A stretch of DNA of 38,029 nucleotides from Aquabacterium sp. (GCF_014378415.1 NZ_JACMNS010000053.1:1-38029), one strand, 5' to 3'; numbered from the stretch's first letter, positions 26,142 to 35,602 are shown. Translations and numbers: made by a program. Notes: generated by a model from the sequence alone, not told the origin.

Positions 26142-27704
26142 ATGAACTTCAATCAGATGACGATTGGCAAGCGCTTGTATGTCGGTTTCGGCTTGGTGTT
26201 GACGATTCTCGTGGCGGTCACCGGGGTTGCCATTCTCAAGGTCAATGCGATTAACGCGGCACTGCGTGTCAACAGCGAAGAACATGCCTCGATTCAACGC
26301 TTCGCCATCAACTTCCGAGGTTCGGCGCATGACCGCTCGATTGCCATTCGCGATGTGGTGCTGAGCACCTCCCCTGCCGACCGGCAAAAAGAGGTGGCGG
26401 CCATCGAGAGGTTGGCGGGGTTCTATGCCCAATCAGCCGGCCCTTTGGAACAGCTGATTGGAACGGCCGAAGATTCGGTCGAGCTGAAGCAACTCTATGG
26501 GGCCATCAAGGACATTGAGGCGCAAGCCGTGGCGACGACGAAGTCGATCACCGAGATGGTGGACAAGGGTGATGCGGGCGCGCAAGGCTTGCTGTGGTCT
26601 CAGGCCAAGCCGCAGTACGTGCAGTGGCTGGGTGCCATCAACAAGCTGATCGATTTTGAAGAGTCGCGCATTCAGATACAAAACAAGGTGGCCCTGGATC
26701 AGGCCGCGGGCTTTCTGGCCGTGATGCTGACCGCACTGGCTATCGCGCTGGCCTGTGGCGTGGGCTTGGCATGGGCCATCTCACGGAGCATCGTCAGGCA
26801 GTTGGGGGCCGAGCCAGAAGCCTTGGGCAATGCCGCCAGACGAGTATCGGCCGGTGACCTTCATCCCGTGCCCGGCGCCGCGCAGGCACCGGTCGACAGC
26901 GTGCTGGCGTCCTTGGGGGTGATGCAGGCCAGTCTGGCGCAGGTGGTGGGGCAGGTGCGGGAGGCCTCCGACTCGATCGCCACAGGGTCGTCAGAAATTG
27001 CCGTGGGCAATTCTGAGTTGTCGCAGCGCACCGAACAGCAAGCTTCCAACCTGCAGCAGACTTCGGCTTCGATGGCGCAGATGAATGCCAGCGTGAAGAC
27101 CAACGCCGACACCGCGCGCCAAGCCACTCAGCTGGCCACATCCGCCAGTGCAGCCGCTGAAAAGGGCGGTCAGGTGGTCCATCAAGTGGTCTCCACCATG
27201 GACGACATCGCCGCAAGCTCCAAGAAGATTGTCGACATCATCGGGGTCATCGATGGCATCGCTTTTCAGACCAACATCCTCGCCTTGAATGCGGCCGTCG
27301 AGGCGGCCCGCGCGGGTGAGCAGGGCCGCGGCTTTGCCGTGGTGGCCAGCGAAGTTCGGAGTCTGGCGCAGCGAAGCGCCGAGGCGGCCAAGGAAATCAA
27401 GTCGCTCATTGGCGCCAGTGTGGAAAAGGTCGAAGTCGGCTCACGGCTGGTCGAGGATGCGGGTGTGACCATGGACGACATCGTGGCCCAAGTTCGGCGT
27501 GTGTCCGACTTGATCGGTGAGATCAGCGCCTCCACCATCGAGCAGACCAGCGGGATTGGGCAGGTCAGTGATGCGGTGAGCCAGCTTGATCAGTCCACTC
27601 AGCAAAATGCGGCCCTGGTCGAGGAAAGTGCCGCCGCTGCTGAAAGCCTCAAGCAGCAGGCGGCCCGTTTGTCGGAAGTCGTTCGGGTTTTCAAGCTCAT
27701 GTGA
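26142..27704 (+). CDS. Methyl-accepting chemotaxis protein
   Basis: A 520-residue chemoreceptor. The start at 26142 ([17 protein letters not shown]) matches the family. TM1 is about 13-33, a periplasmic four-helix-bundle ligand domain (34-188, 4HB_MCP type) follows, and TM2 is about 190-213, then a HAMP domain with the Gly-Pro-like LGAEPEAL junction and SAGDLHPVP. The signalling part (250-520) includes the highly conserved hairpin tip, [20 protein letters not shown], then [20 protein letters not shown] (372-411). There is no CheR-binding pentapeptide at the end (VVRVFKLM). Its stop overlaps the GTG start of the EAL gene. This pairing of a receptor with a cyclic di-GMP phosphodiesterase suggests control of the motile/sessile choice. 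It lies between two xthA fragments, so it is probably acquired. Confidence 0.94.
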   Translation: MNFNQMTIGKRLYVGFGLVLTILVAVTGVAILKVNAINAALRVNSEEHASIQRFAINFRGSAHDRSIAIRDVVLSTSPADRQKEVAAIERLAGFYAQSAGPLEQLIGTAEDSVELKQLYGAIKDIEAQAVATTKSITEMVDKGDAGAQGLLWSQAKPQYVQWLGAINKLIDFEESRIQIQNKVALDQAAGFLAVMLTALAIALACGVGLAWAISRSIVRQLGAEPEALGNAARRVSAGDLHPVPGAAQAPVDSVLASLGVMQASLAQVVGQVREASDSIATGSSEIAVGNSELSQRTEQQASNLQQTSASMAQMNASVKTNADTARQATQLATSASAAAEKGGQVVHQVVSTMDDIAASSKKIVDIIGVIDGIAFQTNILALNAAVEAARAGEQGRGFAVVASEVRSLAQRSAEAAKEIKSLIGASVEKVEVGSRLVEDAGVTMDDIVAQVRRVSDLIGEISASTIEQTSGIGQVSDAVSQLDQSTQQNAALVEESAAAAESLKQQAARLSEVVRVFKLM

Positions 27705-28540
27705 CCACCATCCCGGCAGCCACAATCATCACCATGGGCAACCCTTCTTTTCCTGCTGGCTTCATCCCGCTGTCCGGTACCCCGAAAGACTGCAGCGACT
27801 GCGGCAAGGCCGAGCGTGTCGGGTTCGATTTTGACTACGCCTTCCAGCCCATTGTCGACTTGGATCGCCGTGATGTCTTTGCCCACGAGGCGCTGGTGCG
27901 CGGCCCCGGTGGGGAGGGGGCCATGACGGTTTTGTCCCAGGTCACTGAGCAAAACCGCTACAGATTCGACCAGGCTTGCCGGGTCAAGGCGATCAAGGGT
28001 GCCAAACGGCTGGGCATGCAGCAGCGCATTTCCATCAATTTTTTGCCCAATGCCATTTACAAGCCTGAGCTGTGCATCCGCACCACGCTGGAAGCGGCGC
28101 GCACGCATGGATTTCCGGTCGATGCAATCATTTTCGAGGTGACCGAGGGTGAGCGGGTGGAGGACGGCCCCTGGTTTGCCCAGATCCTGCGCGAGTACAA
28201 ACGCTGCGGCTTCATGACCGCGATCGATGATTTCGGTGCGGGATACGCGGGCTTGACCTTGCTGGCCGATTTTCAACCCGACCTGATCAAGCTCGACATG
28301 GCGCTGGTGAGGAACATTGATGCCAGCCCGGCACGGCAGACCATTGTCCGCAGCCTGGTGCGCATGTGTCACGACCTGGGGGTTCGGGTCATCGCCGAAG
28401 GCATTGAAACGGCCAACGAGCGAGATTTCCTCCACGATGCCGGGATTCGGCTGATGCAAGGCTACTTGTTCGCCCGGCCCGCGTTCCAGGCCCTTGCCGT
28501 GGTCGAGCCATCCGCCTGGGGCCCCGACGTCAGAGCTTGA
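27701..28540 (+). CDS. EAL-domain cyclic di-GMP phosphodiesterase
   Basis: A 279-residue single-domain EAL protein that should hydrolyse cyclic di-GMP. Catalytic residues are present: Glu63 in HEALVRG, Asn113 (ISINFLP), Glu146 (FEVTEGE), Asp176-Asp177 ([11 protein letters not shown]), Lys197 (LIKLD), Glu233 (AEGIE) and Gln253 (QGYLFARP). The N-terminus contains CSDCGKAE (31-38), a CxxC pair that could bind metal or sense redox. The GTG start at 27701 overlaps the chemoreceptor stop; an ATG at 27734 is the alternative. The last three codons lie inside an antisense xthA fragment, so the gene end was set at, or reshaped by, the junction: the family normally ends near this point, so little if anything is lost. 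Confidence 0.92.
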   Translation: MTTIPAATIITMGNPSFPAGFIPLSGTPKDCSDCGKAERVGFDFDYAFQPIVDLDRRDVFAHEALVRGPGGEGAMTVLSQVTEQNRYRFDQACRVKAIKGAKRLGMQQRISINFLPNAIYKPELCIRTTLEAARTHGFPVDAIIFEVTEGERVEDGPWFAQILREYKRCGFMTAIDDFGAGYAGLTLLADFQPDLIKLDMALVRNIDASPARQTIVRSLVRMCHDLGVRVIAEGIETANERDFLHDAGIRLMQGYLFARPAFQALAVVEPSAWGPDVRA

Positions 28541-28595
28541 AATCGTTTTCCAAGATCAAGTTGCATTGTCCGAGAACCATTGCCCCTTGTAGGCC
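28530..28595 (-). pseudogene. xthA 3'-end fragment (copy C), frameshifted
   Basis: The minus strand reads AYKGQWFSDNAT, loses one base, then LILENDFKL and a stop (28530-28532). It aligns with VFKEQWFSDHAPLTVDYDFSL, the end of exonuclease III. The His of the catalytic SDH is already Asn. About 22 codons are recognisable; upstream of 28595 similarity is lost. It is the most decayed of the three copies, it shares the orientation of intact xthA, and it overlaps the 3' end of the EAL gene on the other strand. Confidence 0.75.
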
Positions 28596-28749
28596 TAAGC
28601 CTGCCGTGGGCGATGGCCATTGACTGTGACCGTTCGCCAGCGCACAGACCAACTGCCCGACAAGGCCTAGATTAGTGTAAGCGGGGCCATGCCGATGTGC
28701 GCCGGCCTGCCTCGCTTACCCCTAACCCGCGTCGCAAAGGACTTTCGTC

Positions 28750-28824
28750 ATGAACCAAATCGTCTGGGTCGTCGGTGCCGTCGTCATCGTACTTTTCGTG
28801 CTTGGCTTCTTCGGGTTGCGCTGA
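28750..28824 (+). CDS. Tiny single-helix membrane protein (24 residues)
   Basis: ATG at 28750 has AAAGGA eight bases upstream. The 24-residue product is MNQIVWVVGAVVIVLFVLG followed by FFGLR and a stop: a short polar start, one unbroken hydrophobic helix and a terminal Arg, a design seen in small inner-membrane proteins. The good ribosome site, GC-rich third positions and the helix support a real gene, but at this length chance cannot be excluded. Upstream is an imperfect dyad GTAAGCG...CGCTTAC (28677-28719). Its function is unknown; it lies between xthA fragment C and the intact xthA. Confidence 0.6.
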   Translation: MNQIVWVVGAVVIVLFVLGFFGLR

Positions 28825-28930
28825 GGGACGAGCTGATCGTCACGACCAGCGTTTGCATGAGATGCCAGGAAGCTGCTCGTGGCCAGCGGTGGCTGATGGG
28901 GCCGGTTGCAGTCGCCGGACCCAAGCGCGC

Positions 28931-29743
28931 TTATAAACTGAAGTCGTAGTCCACCGTCAAAGGCGCATGGTCGCTGAACCACTGCTCCTTGAACACGCTG
29001 GCGTGGCGCGCGGCAGCAGCCAGCCCAGGCGTCGCCAACTGATAGTCAATCCGCCACCCCACATTCTTGGCCCGCGCTTGCCCCCGGTTGCTCCACCACG
29101 TGTAGCACTCGTCGGTGGTCTCGGGGTGCAACTGGCGGTACACATCGACCAGGCCGATGCCCACGGTGGGGTCCAGCAAGGTCGTCATCCAGGCACGCTC
29201 TTCGGGCAAAAAGCCGCTGTTCTTGAGGTTGCCCTTCCAGTTCTTCAGGTCCTTTTCGTGGTGGGCGATGTTGACGTCGCCCACCAGGATGTATTCGCGC
29301 TCGGCCTTCAGGCGCGCCAGGTGCGGTGCGATCATCCCCAGAAAGCGAAACTTGGCCTGCTGGCGCTCGTCCGAGCTGGAGCCGCTGGGGAAGTAGCAAC
29401 TGATCAGCGACAGCTTGCGCCCGGGCTTGTCGAAACGCACCTCCACCCAGCGGCCCTCGGCGTCGAATTCGGTGGTGGTGTCGTGCGTGCCCAGCCCGAT
29501 CAGCACGTCGGACGGCTCATGTTTGCTGTACAGGCCCACGCCCGAGTAGCCTTTTTTCTCGGCATGGTGAAAGTAACCCCGCATGCCCGCCATGGCCGAC
29601 AAGGTGGGGGTCAGGTCGGCGGCTTGGGCCTTGAGCTCTTGCACGCCCATACAATCAGCCGAGAGCTCTTCAGCCCACGGGATCAGGCCCTTGTTGGCGG
29701 CAGACCGGATGCCATTCAGGTTGAGTGAGACGAGTCGAAACAC
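28931..29743 (-). CDS. xthA: Exodeoxyribonuclease III
   Basis: A 270-residue AP endonuclease and 3'-5' exonuclease of base excision repair. The family motifs are in order: SLNLNGIRSA at the start (Asn8/Asn10), VQELK with metal-binding Glu36, GYSGVGLYSK, the GDVNIAHHEKD loop with catalytic Asp/Asn, WRIDYQL and the terminal SDHAPLTVDYDF. The start is a GTG at 29743; no better start lies upstream because pyrE begins 14 bases beyond on the other strand. It differs from the three nearby fragments in being full length. The region downstream of its stop is the accessory zone where these 3'-end copies lie. Confidence 0.96.
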   Translation of the reverse strand: MFRLVSLNLNGIRSAANKGLIPWAEELSADCMGVQELKAQAADLTPTLSAMAGMRGYFHHAEKKGYSGVGLYSKHEPSDVLIGLGTHDTTTEFDAEGRWVEVRFDKPGRKLSLISCYFPSGSSSDERQQAKFRFLGMIAPHLARLKAEREYILVGDVNIAHHEKDLKNWKGNLKNSGFLPEERAWMTTLLDPTVGIGLVDVYRQLHPETTDECYTWWSNRGQARAKNVGWRIDYQLATPGLAAAARHASVFKEQWFSDHAPLTVDYDFSL

Positions 29744-29757
29744 AAGGTACTTTCATC

Positions 29758-30435
29758 ATGAGCAACACCCCCTCCAACAGCGCGCTGGCCCAGGATTTCG
29801 TGGCCTTCGCGGTTCAATCGCAGGTGTTGCGGTTTGGGGAATTCAAAACCAAGGCCGGGCGGCTGTCGCCCTATTTCTTCAACGCCGGCCTGTTTGACGA
29901 CGGCGCCAAGCTGGGCCGCCTGGCGCAATTCTATGCACAGCGGCTGGTCGACTCCGGCCTGCAGTTCGACATGCTGTTCGGTCCGGCCTACAAAGGCATC
30001 ACCCTGGCCGCCGCCGTGTCCATTGAATTGGCGCGCCTGGGCAAGAGCGTGCCGTTTGCCTACAACCGCAAGGAAGCCAAAGACCACGGCGAGGGCGGCA
30101 CCCTGGTGGGCGCACCCGTCAAGGGCCGCGTGCTGATCATCGACGACGTGATCTCGGCCGGCACCTCGGTGCGCGAGTCCATCGAGCTGATCGCCAAGGC
30201 CGGCGCCACGCCCTGCGGCGTCACCATCGCGCTCGATCGCCAGGAAAAAGCTACCCTGAATGGTGAGGAATGTCCGGAAAGTGCCGTACAGCAGGTCGAA
30301 CAGCACTACCAACTGCCGGTTGTTTCCATTGCGAGTCTGGCCGACCTGTTGCAATATCTGAGTCATCAATCGGACCCGGCGCTGGTCTCATTCCATCCTG
30401 CCGTGGCAGCCTATCGCCAGCGCTACGGGGTCTGA
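29758..30435 (+). CDS. pyrE: Orotate phosphoribosyltransferase
   Basis: A 225-residue enzyme that joins orotate to PRPP in pyrimidine synthesis. The PRPP-binding motif VLIIDDVISAGTS is intact, with FGPAYKGI for substrate contact, the flexible loop around YNRKEAKDHGEGG and ALDRQE. The ATG at 29758 (MSNTPSNSALAQDF) is chosen; AAGG lies upstream and the frame before it runs into xthA. It is divergent from xthA with only 14 bases between starts, so its promoter must lie within the xthA coding sequence. A small exported protein gene follows 29 bases downstream and may be co-transcribed. Confidence 0.97.
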   Translation: MSNTPSNSALAQDFVAFAVQSQVLRFGEFKTKAGRLSPYFFNAGLFDDGAKLGRLAQFYAQRLVDSGLQFDMLFGPAYKGITLAAAVSIELARLGKSVPFAYNRKEAKDHGEGGTLVGAPVKGRVLIIDDVISAGTSVRESIELIAKAGATPCGVTIALDRQEKATLNGEECPESAVQQVEQHYQLPVVSIASLADLLQYLSHQSDPALVSFHPAVAAYRQRYGV

Positions 30436-30464
30436 GGCGGCGCCACAAGACTCTCATTCAACCC

Positions 30465-31031
30465 ATGCAACGATCTGTGCAACATCTGTTCTGGCTGGCC
30501 TCTTTGGCGAGCAGCTTGTGCTCGCCGGTATTCGCGGGCGGCACCATGTTCCGCTGCGGAAGCTCCTACCAGGACCGCCCCTGTGACGCGGGCCAGCCCG
30601 CCAAGGTGATCAACAGCAGCGGCGTGGCCCGGGATCAGGCGCCCGGGGTGTCTTCGCCGACCCCGAATTCGACGGCCGCTACAACCGCAGCGCCAGTCGC
30701 CACGCTCAAGGTGGACGCCGAATGCGCGGCCCTGGGCAACCGCGCCAAGCAGGTCGTGTGGGCCAAGGAATCGGGCAAGACCGCCGAAGTCCAACTGGCA
30801 GCCGCCAACTCTGACGATGATCGCCGCCTGATCGCCGATGTGTTCAACCGACGTGGCTCGTCCCTGGAGGTTCGCCAGGGGGTCGAAGCCGATTGCATGT
30901 CGTCCAAGGGGCCTGGGGCCCTGGCCAACCTCTGCCAGGTGTTGAAGGGGCAAATGGGCCTGGATCAGACCGAACCCAAAAATCGACAGCGGCAAGCAGC
31001 CGCAAAGGCATGGCGTGATGCGGGTTGCTGA
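30465..31031 (+). CDS. Small exported protein, DUF4124-like
   Basis: A 188-residue exported protein of unknown role. The signal peptide is about 1-24 (LASLASSLCSPVFAGG). The mature N-terminus, MFRCGSSYQDRPCDAGQPAK, has the pair of cysteines and the CGxxYQDRPC pattern of DUF4124-type domains (a short beta fold found at the start of periplasmic proteins). A Thr/Ala/Pro-rich linker follows, then a charged helical region with three more cysteines (CAALGNRAKQ, ADCMSS, LCQVLKG) and a terminal Cys. It overlaps the next gene, which has a related opening domain, by 14 bases. Function unknown. Confidence 0.78.
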   Translation: MQRSVQHLFWLASLASSLCSPVFAGGTMFRCGSSYQDRPCDAGQPAKVINSSGVARDQAPGVSSPTPNSTAATTAAPVATLKVDAECAALGNRAKQVVWAKESGKTAEVQLAAANSDDDRRLIADVFNRRGSSLEVRQGVEADCMSSKGPGALANLCQVLKGQMGLDQTEPKNRQRQAAAKAWRDAGC

Positions 31032-31728
31032 CATCCGCTTGACGCGGACATCGTGGCGGGGCGCGGCCCTGCTGAGCACAGCCCTGAGCACAGTCCTGAG
31101 CGCGGCCGCGATGCTGTGCACGAGCTCGGCATCGGCGGCGCCAGCCATCTACTCGTGCGAAGACGGCAAGGGCCACAAACTCACGTCCGATCGCCCCATC
31201 CAGGAGTGCCTGGACCGCGAGCAGCGCGTGCTCAACAAAGACGGCTCGCACCGCCAGACCGTGCCCCCGCGCATGACCGCCGAAGAACAGGCCGTCTACG
31301 AGGAGCAGCAACGCCAGAAAGCCACGCAAGACGCCGCCCGCAAGGACGCCGTGCGCCGCGACCGCAATCTGATGATGCGCTTTCCCAACGAGGCTGCGCA
31401 CAACAAAGGCCGCGTGGCGGCGCTGGACGACCTGCGCAAGGCCATCGCCATCTCTGAAAAGCGCGTGGCCGAATTGCAGACCGACCGCAAGGGCCTGATG
31501 ACCGAGGCCGAGTTCTTCAAGGGCAAGCAGATGCCTTTGAAGCTGCGCTCGCGCATCGAAGACAACGAGGCCACGCAGCAGGCTCAGCGCGACATCATCG
31601 TGAACCAGAAGGCCGAAATGGTGCGCATCAACGCCCTGTACGACGCCGAGCTGGCGCGCTTGCGGCGCCTGTGGGCCGGCGCACCGCTGGGTTCACAGGC
31701 GGCGGCGCCTGCCTCGGCGCCGCGCTGA
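31018..31728 (+). CDS. Exported DUF4124-domain protein with helical tail
   Basis: A 236-residue exported protein. The signal peptide, with a long n-region (AALLSTALSTVLSAAAML, CTSSASA), ends before APAIYSC. The DUF4124 domain follows: IYSCEDGKGHKLTSDRPIQE, then CLDREQRVLNKDGS. From about residue 85 the chain is long charged helix (EEQQRQKATQDAARKDAVRR and so on), probably coiled coil, ending in a small Ala/Pro-rich tail. The ATG at 31018 is preferred; a GTG directly before it is possible, and AAAGG lies upstream. It overlaps its neighbour's stop by 14 bases and ends three bases before the convergent gatB stop. Function unknown; a periplasmic role is likely. Confidence 0.82.
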   Translation: MRVADIRLTRTSWRGAALLSTALSTVLSAAAMLCTSSASAAPAIYSCEDGKGHKLTSDRPIQECLDREQRVLNKDGSHRQTVPPRMTAEEQAVYEEQQRQKATQDAARKDAVRRDRNLMMRFPNEAAHNKGRVAALDDLRKAIAISEKRVAELQTDRKGLMTEAEFFKGKQMPLKLRSRIEDNEATQQAQRDIIVNQKAEMVRINALYDAELARLRRLWAGAPLGSQAAAPASAPR

Positions 31729-31731
31729 CCA

Positions 31732-33222
31732 TCAGCCTTCGAGCTTCTTTTTCAGCAGTTCGTTCACCGTGGCCGGGTTGGCCTTGCCTTTGGTGGCTTT
31801 CATGGCCTGACCCACCAGCGCATTGAAGGCTTTCTCCTTGCCGGCGCGGAATTCCTCTACCGACTTGGCGTTGGCGGCCAGCACGTCGTCCAGGATCTTT
31901 TCCAGCTCGCCGGTGTCGCTCATTTGCTTGAGGCCTAGGTTGTCGATGATGGCGTCGATGCGCGACAGCGGTGCAGGGGCATTCGTCATGCGAGGTTCAA
32001 TCCACAGCGCCTCAAACACCTGCTTGGCCCCGTTGTTGGCCATGGTGCCATCGGCAATGCGAGCAATGAGCGCGGCCAGCAACTCGGCAGTGACGGGGCT
32101 GGCCTCAATGGTCTGTTCGGCCGCATTCAAGCGGCGCGAGATTTCGCCCATGACCCAGTTGGACACCAGCTTGGGCTGACCACAAGCCTTGGCGGCGGAC
32201 TCAAAGAAAGTGCCCACGGCCTTGGACTGCGTCATCAGCGCCGCGTCATACGCGGGCAAGCCATAGTCGGCCTGAAAACGCGCCGCCATCGCTTTCGGCA
32301 ACTCCGGCATCTCGCCGCGCACACGCTCGATCCACTCCGGCGCGATCACCAGCGGGGGCAGATCAGGATCGGGGAAGTAGCGGTAGTCGTGCGCGTCTTC
32401 CTTGCTGCGCATGGCGCGCGTCTGGCCCGTGTCAGCGTTGAACAAGACAGTGGCTTGCTGGATGCTGCGGCCATCTTCGATCTCGTCGATCTGCCACTGG
32501 ATCTCGTAGTCCACCGCCTGCTGGATGAACTTGAAGCTGTTCAGGTTCTTGATCTCGCGGCGCGTACCAAACGGCGCGCCGGGCTTGCGCACCGACACGT
32601 TGGCGTCGCAGCGGAAAGAGCCCTCTTGCATGTTGCCATCGCAGATGCCCAGCCACACCACCAGGGCGTGCAGGGCACGTGCGTACTCGGCCGCTTCGAT
32701 GCTGGAGCGCATGTCGGGCTCGGTCACGATCTCCAGCAGCGGCGTGCCCGCGCGGTTCAAATCGATGCCACTCGACTTCTCGCCATTGAAGCCCACGAAG
32801 TCATCGTGCAATGACTTGCCCGCGTCTTCTTCCAGGTGGGCGCGTGTCAGTTGCACCGTGTGCTCGACATCACCCACGAAGAAGCGCACCGAGCCGCCTT
32901 GCACCACCGGGATCTCGTACTGGCTGATCTGGTAGCCCTTGGGCAGGTCGGGGTAGAAGTAGTTCTTGCGCGCAAAGATGGAGCGCGGGGCCACGGTGGC
33001 GCCCACGGCCAGGCCAAAGGCGATGGCGCGGTCCACAGCGCCACGGTTCATCACGGGCAACGTGCCGGGCAGGGCCAGGTCCACCGGGCAAGCCTGGGTG
33101 TTGGGGGCGGCGCCAAACTCGGTGGAGGCCCCCGAGAAGATCTTGGATTGCGTCGACAGCTGGGCGTGGGTTTCCAGGCCGATGACGACTTCGTAACCGC
33201 GGATGAGGGCAGGTGGGGTCAT
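31732..33222 (-). CDS. gatB: Asp-tRNA(Asn)/Glu-tRNA(Gln) amidotransferase subunit B
   Basis: A 496-residue subunit that phosphorylates the mischarged Glu-tRNA(Gln) or Asp-tRNA(Asn) and presents it to GatA. The start [20 protein letters not shown] and the motifs [46 protein letters not shown] and [10 protein letters not shown] are those of GatB; the C-terminal YqeY-like tRNA domain ends [16 protein letters not shown]. It is encoded last in the gatC-gatA-hydrolase-gatB cluster, 26 bases after the hydrolase stop. Confidence 0.97.
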   Translation of the reverse strand: MTPPALIRGYEVVIGLETHAQLSTQSKIFSGASTEFGAAPNTQACPVDLALPGTLPVMNRGAVDRAIAFGLAVGATVAPRSIFARKNYFYPDLPKGYQISQYEIPVVQGGSVRFFVGDVEHTVQLTRAHLEEDAGKSLHDDFVGFNGEKSSGIDLNRAGTPLLEIVTEPDMRSSIEAAEYARALHALVVWLGICDGNMQEGSFRCDANVSVRKPGAPFGTRREIKNLNSFKFIQQAVDYEIQWQIDEIEDGRSIQQATVLFNADTGQTRAMRSKEDAHDYRYFPDPDLPPLVIAPEWIERVRGEMPELPKAMAARFQADYGLPAYDAALMTQSKAVGTFFESAAKACGQPKLVSNWVMGEISRRLNAAEQTIEASPVTAELLAALIARIADGTMANNGAKQVFEALWIEPRMTNAPAPLSRIDAIIDNLGLKQMSDTGELEKILDDVLAANAKSVEEFRAGKEKAFNALVGQAMKATKGKANPATVNELLKKKLEG

Positions 33223-33248
33223 GGGGCGTTCAGCGTGAAGAATGGGGT

Positions 33249-34097
33249 TCAGGGGCGAGCGGCGACCGCGCGGTAAGTCTGGGCGTTTTGTTGCCGCCAG
33301 CGCTCAAGCAGTGCCAGGTTGTTGTGTTGCCAGGGATGGAAGTGGGGCTTGAAATAGGCGAGCCAATGGGGCAGCGTGTGCCAAGCCACGCCATCTCGGC
33401 CCAACCAGAAGCCCAGCGCGCTGCGGTGGGTGGACCACTTGAAGAGCATGCCGTCGCGGCGCAGCATCTTGGCTGTCTGGATGGCCACCCAGATGTTGAA
33501 CTCGATCGAGATCAGCAGGAAGAGCGACACGCGCATCAGGTAGCCACCGCCCACGGCGTTGTAGGTGTCCATGGCCACGGCCTTGTGCTCGGATTCTTCG
33601 GCCGCGTGCCATTGCCACAGGGCGCGCATCATCGGTGTCATGCGCTCGGACCAACTGGCGTGGCGCAGCAGGCCATCGCCCAGCAAGGCGGTGAAGTGCT
33701 CATACGCCACCGTGATCGCCAGCTTGAACTTGGGCGGCGCGTTGCGCGTGAGGTGCATGACACGCTGGAGCGTGCGCTCCACCCAGGCGTCGTAGCCCAG
33801 GGCCAGCAGGTGGTCGTTGTACTGCTGGTGCAGGTGTCGGTGCGTGGCCTCCTGGCCGGCGAACAGCTTGATGTCTTTGGCCAATGCCGCGTTGCCCTGG
33901 CGCTCGACCTCGGGCAGGAAATGGCGCACCGCGTCGATGAAGAACTGCTCACCCACCGGGAACATGAATGACAGGGCGTTGAACACCTGCGAACGGTAGG
34001 CATCGCCCCCGTTCCAGTGCGCCTCAAAGCCCTGGCTCAAGTCGATGTCCAGGTGGCGAATGGTCATGTCATGCGGTGACGCGGGGGTGGTGCTCAT
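33249..34097 (-). CDS. Predicted metal-dependent hydrolase (Metal_hydrol family, PF10118-like)
   Basis: A 282-residue protein. It is rich in His and Glu spaced as in an all-helical di-metal site: [14 protein letters not shown] (81-94), [12 protein letters not shown] (131-142), [17 protein letters not shown] (163-179) and later HTLPHW and HFHPW. A hydrophobic helix is near 188-207. This fits the family of predicted metal-dependent hydrolases annotated COG3687; no member's substrate is known to me. The start at 34097 is fixed by the four-base overlap with the gatA stop. Placement between gatA and gatB means it is co-translated with the amidotransferase, though no role with tRNA is known. Confidence 0.82.
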   Translation of the reverse strand: MSTTPASPHDMTIRHLDIDLSQGFEAHWNGGDAYRSQVFNALSFMFPVGEQFFIDAVRHFLPEVERQGNAALAKDIKLFAGQEATHRHLHQQYNDHLLALGYDAWVERTLQRVMHLTRNAPPKFKLAITVAYEHFTALLGDGLLRHASWSERMTPMMRALWQWHAAEESEHKAVAMDTYNAVGGGYLMRVSLFLLISIEFNIWVAIQTAKMLRRDGMLFKWSTHRSALGFWLGRDGVAWHTLPHWLAYFKPHFHPWQHNNLALLERWRQQNAQTYRAVAARP

Positions 34098-35602
34098 CTC
34101 AAGCTCGTGGGCAGGTGTTGGTGCCAGTCGGTGGTGTGCTGGAAGGCGTGGGCCGTGTGCAGCAAAGTGCCTTCTTGCCAGTAGTTGCCAATCAATTGCA
34201 GGCCCACGGGCAAGCCGTGTTCGCCGAAGCCTGCGGGCACGCTCATGCCGGGCAGGCCGGCCAGTGAAGCGGGCAGCGTGAAGATGTCGGCCAGGTACTC
34301 GGCCAGCGGGTCGGCCTGGGCGCCACCGTTGGCCGCGATGGGGCGCGCCACGTTGGGCGACACCGGCCCGGCGATCACGTCGCACTGTTTGAAGGCTGAC
34401 TGGAAGTCATCGGCGATCATGCGGCGCAGCTTTTGCGCCTGCAGGTAGTAAGCGTCGTAATAGCCATGCGACAGCACATAGGCACCGATCATGATTCGGC
34501 GCTTGACCTCGGGGCCGAAGCCTTCGGCGCGGGTCTTGCGGTACATGTCGGCCAGGTCGGTGTACTGCTTGGCGCGGTGCCCAAACTTGACGCCATCGAA
34601 GCGGCTCAGGTTGGACGAGGCCTCGGCGGGGGCGATGATGTAGTACACCGGGATGGACAGCTCGGTGCGTGGCAGGCTGACGTCGACCAGGCTGGCGCCC
34701 AGGGCCTGCAGTTGCGCCAACGCTTGCTTGGTGGCGTCGAGCACGCCCGCGGCCACGCCTTCACCAAAGAACTCTTTCGGCACGCCCACGCGCAGGCCTT
34801 TCAAAGGCTGCTCGGCCGTGGCGCCAGCGCGCGGGGCTTTCAAGCCACCCACAAAGTCAGGCACGCTTTGCTGTGCGCTGGTGGCATCGCGCTCGTCGAA
34901 GCCGCTCATCGCTTGCAACATCAGCGCGCAGTCTTCGGCGGTGCGGGCCATCGGGCCGGCCTGGTCCAGCGACGAGGCGAAAGCGATCATGCCGTAGCGT
35001 GAACAGCGCCCATACGTGGGCTTGATGCCGGTGATGCCGGTCAGCGCCGCCGGCTGGCGGATTGAGCCGCCAGTGTCGGTGCCGGTGGCGCCCGCCACCA
35101 GGCGTGCCGAGACGGCCACGGCCGAGCCGCCGGACGAGCCGCCCGGGATGCGGTCGGTGGCCCAGGGGTTGCGCGCCAACTGGTAGGCCGAGTTCTCGTT
35201 GGCGCCGCCCATGGCGAACTCATCGCAGTTGAGCTTGCCCAAGGTCACCGTGCCAGCGGCCTTCAGCTTGGCCACCACCGTGGCATCAAACGGGCTGACA
35301 TAGCCTTGCAGGATCTTGGACGCAGCGGTGGTGGGCAGGTCCTTTGTCACAAAAATGTCTTTGTGCGCGATCGGGATGCCGTCCAGCGGGCCCAGGGCCT
35401 GGCCAGCAGCGCGGCGCGCGTCGGCGGCGGCGGCTTGCGCCAGCGCGCCATCGGCATCCACGTGTAGGAAAGCGCCCAAACCACTGTGCGCGGCAATGCG
35501 GGCTAAGGCGTGGCGGGTCAGGTCAACGCTGGTGGTTTGGCCGGCGGCCAACTGCTGGCCGGACTGCGCCAGTGTTAAATCATGTAAAGACTGTGCGCTC
35601 AT
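34094..35602 (-). CDS. gatA: Asp-tRNA(Asn)/Glu-tRNA(Gln) amidotransferase subunit A
   Basis: A 502-residue glutaminase subunit that frees ammonia from glutamine for GatB. The amidase triad is complete: Lys81 (IAHKDIF), cis-Ser156 (IPGGSSGGS) and Ser180 ([12 protein letters not shown]). Features seen in GatA, such as [16 protein letters not shown] and [20 protein letters not shown], separate it from the general amidase at 12810-14303. It overlaps gatC upstream by four bases and the hydrolase downstream by four bases, so this operon has tight translational coupling. Confidence 0.97.
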   Translation of the reverse strand: MSAQSLHDLTLAQSGQQLAAGQTTSVDLTRHALARIAAHSGLGAFLHVDADGALAQAAAADARRAAGQALGPLDGIPIAHKDIFVTKDLPTTAASKILQGYVSPFDATVVAKLKAAGTVTLGKLNCDEFAMGGANENSAYQLARNPWATDRIPGGSSGGSAVAVSARLVAGATGTDTGGSIRQPAALTGITGIKPTYGRCSRYGMIAFASSLDQAGPMARTAEDCALMLQAMSGFDERDATSAQQSVPDFVGGLKAPRAGATAEQPLKGLRVGVPKEFFGEGVAAGVLDATKQALAQLQALGASLVDVSLPRTELSIPVYYIIAPAEASSNLSRFDGVKFGHRAKQYTDLADMYRKTRAEGFGPEVKRRIMIGAYVLSHGYYDAYYLQAQKLRRMIADDFQSAFKQCDVIAGPVSPNVARPIAANGGAQADPLAEYLADIFTLPASLAGLPGMSVPAGFGEHGLPVGLQLIGNYWQEGTLLHTAHAFQHTTDWHQHLPTSLR

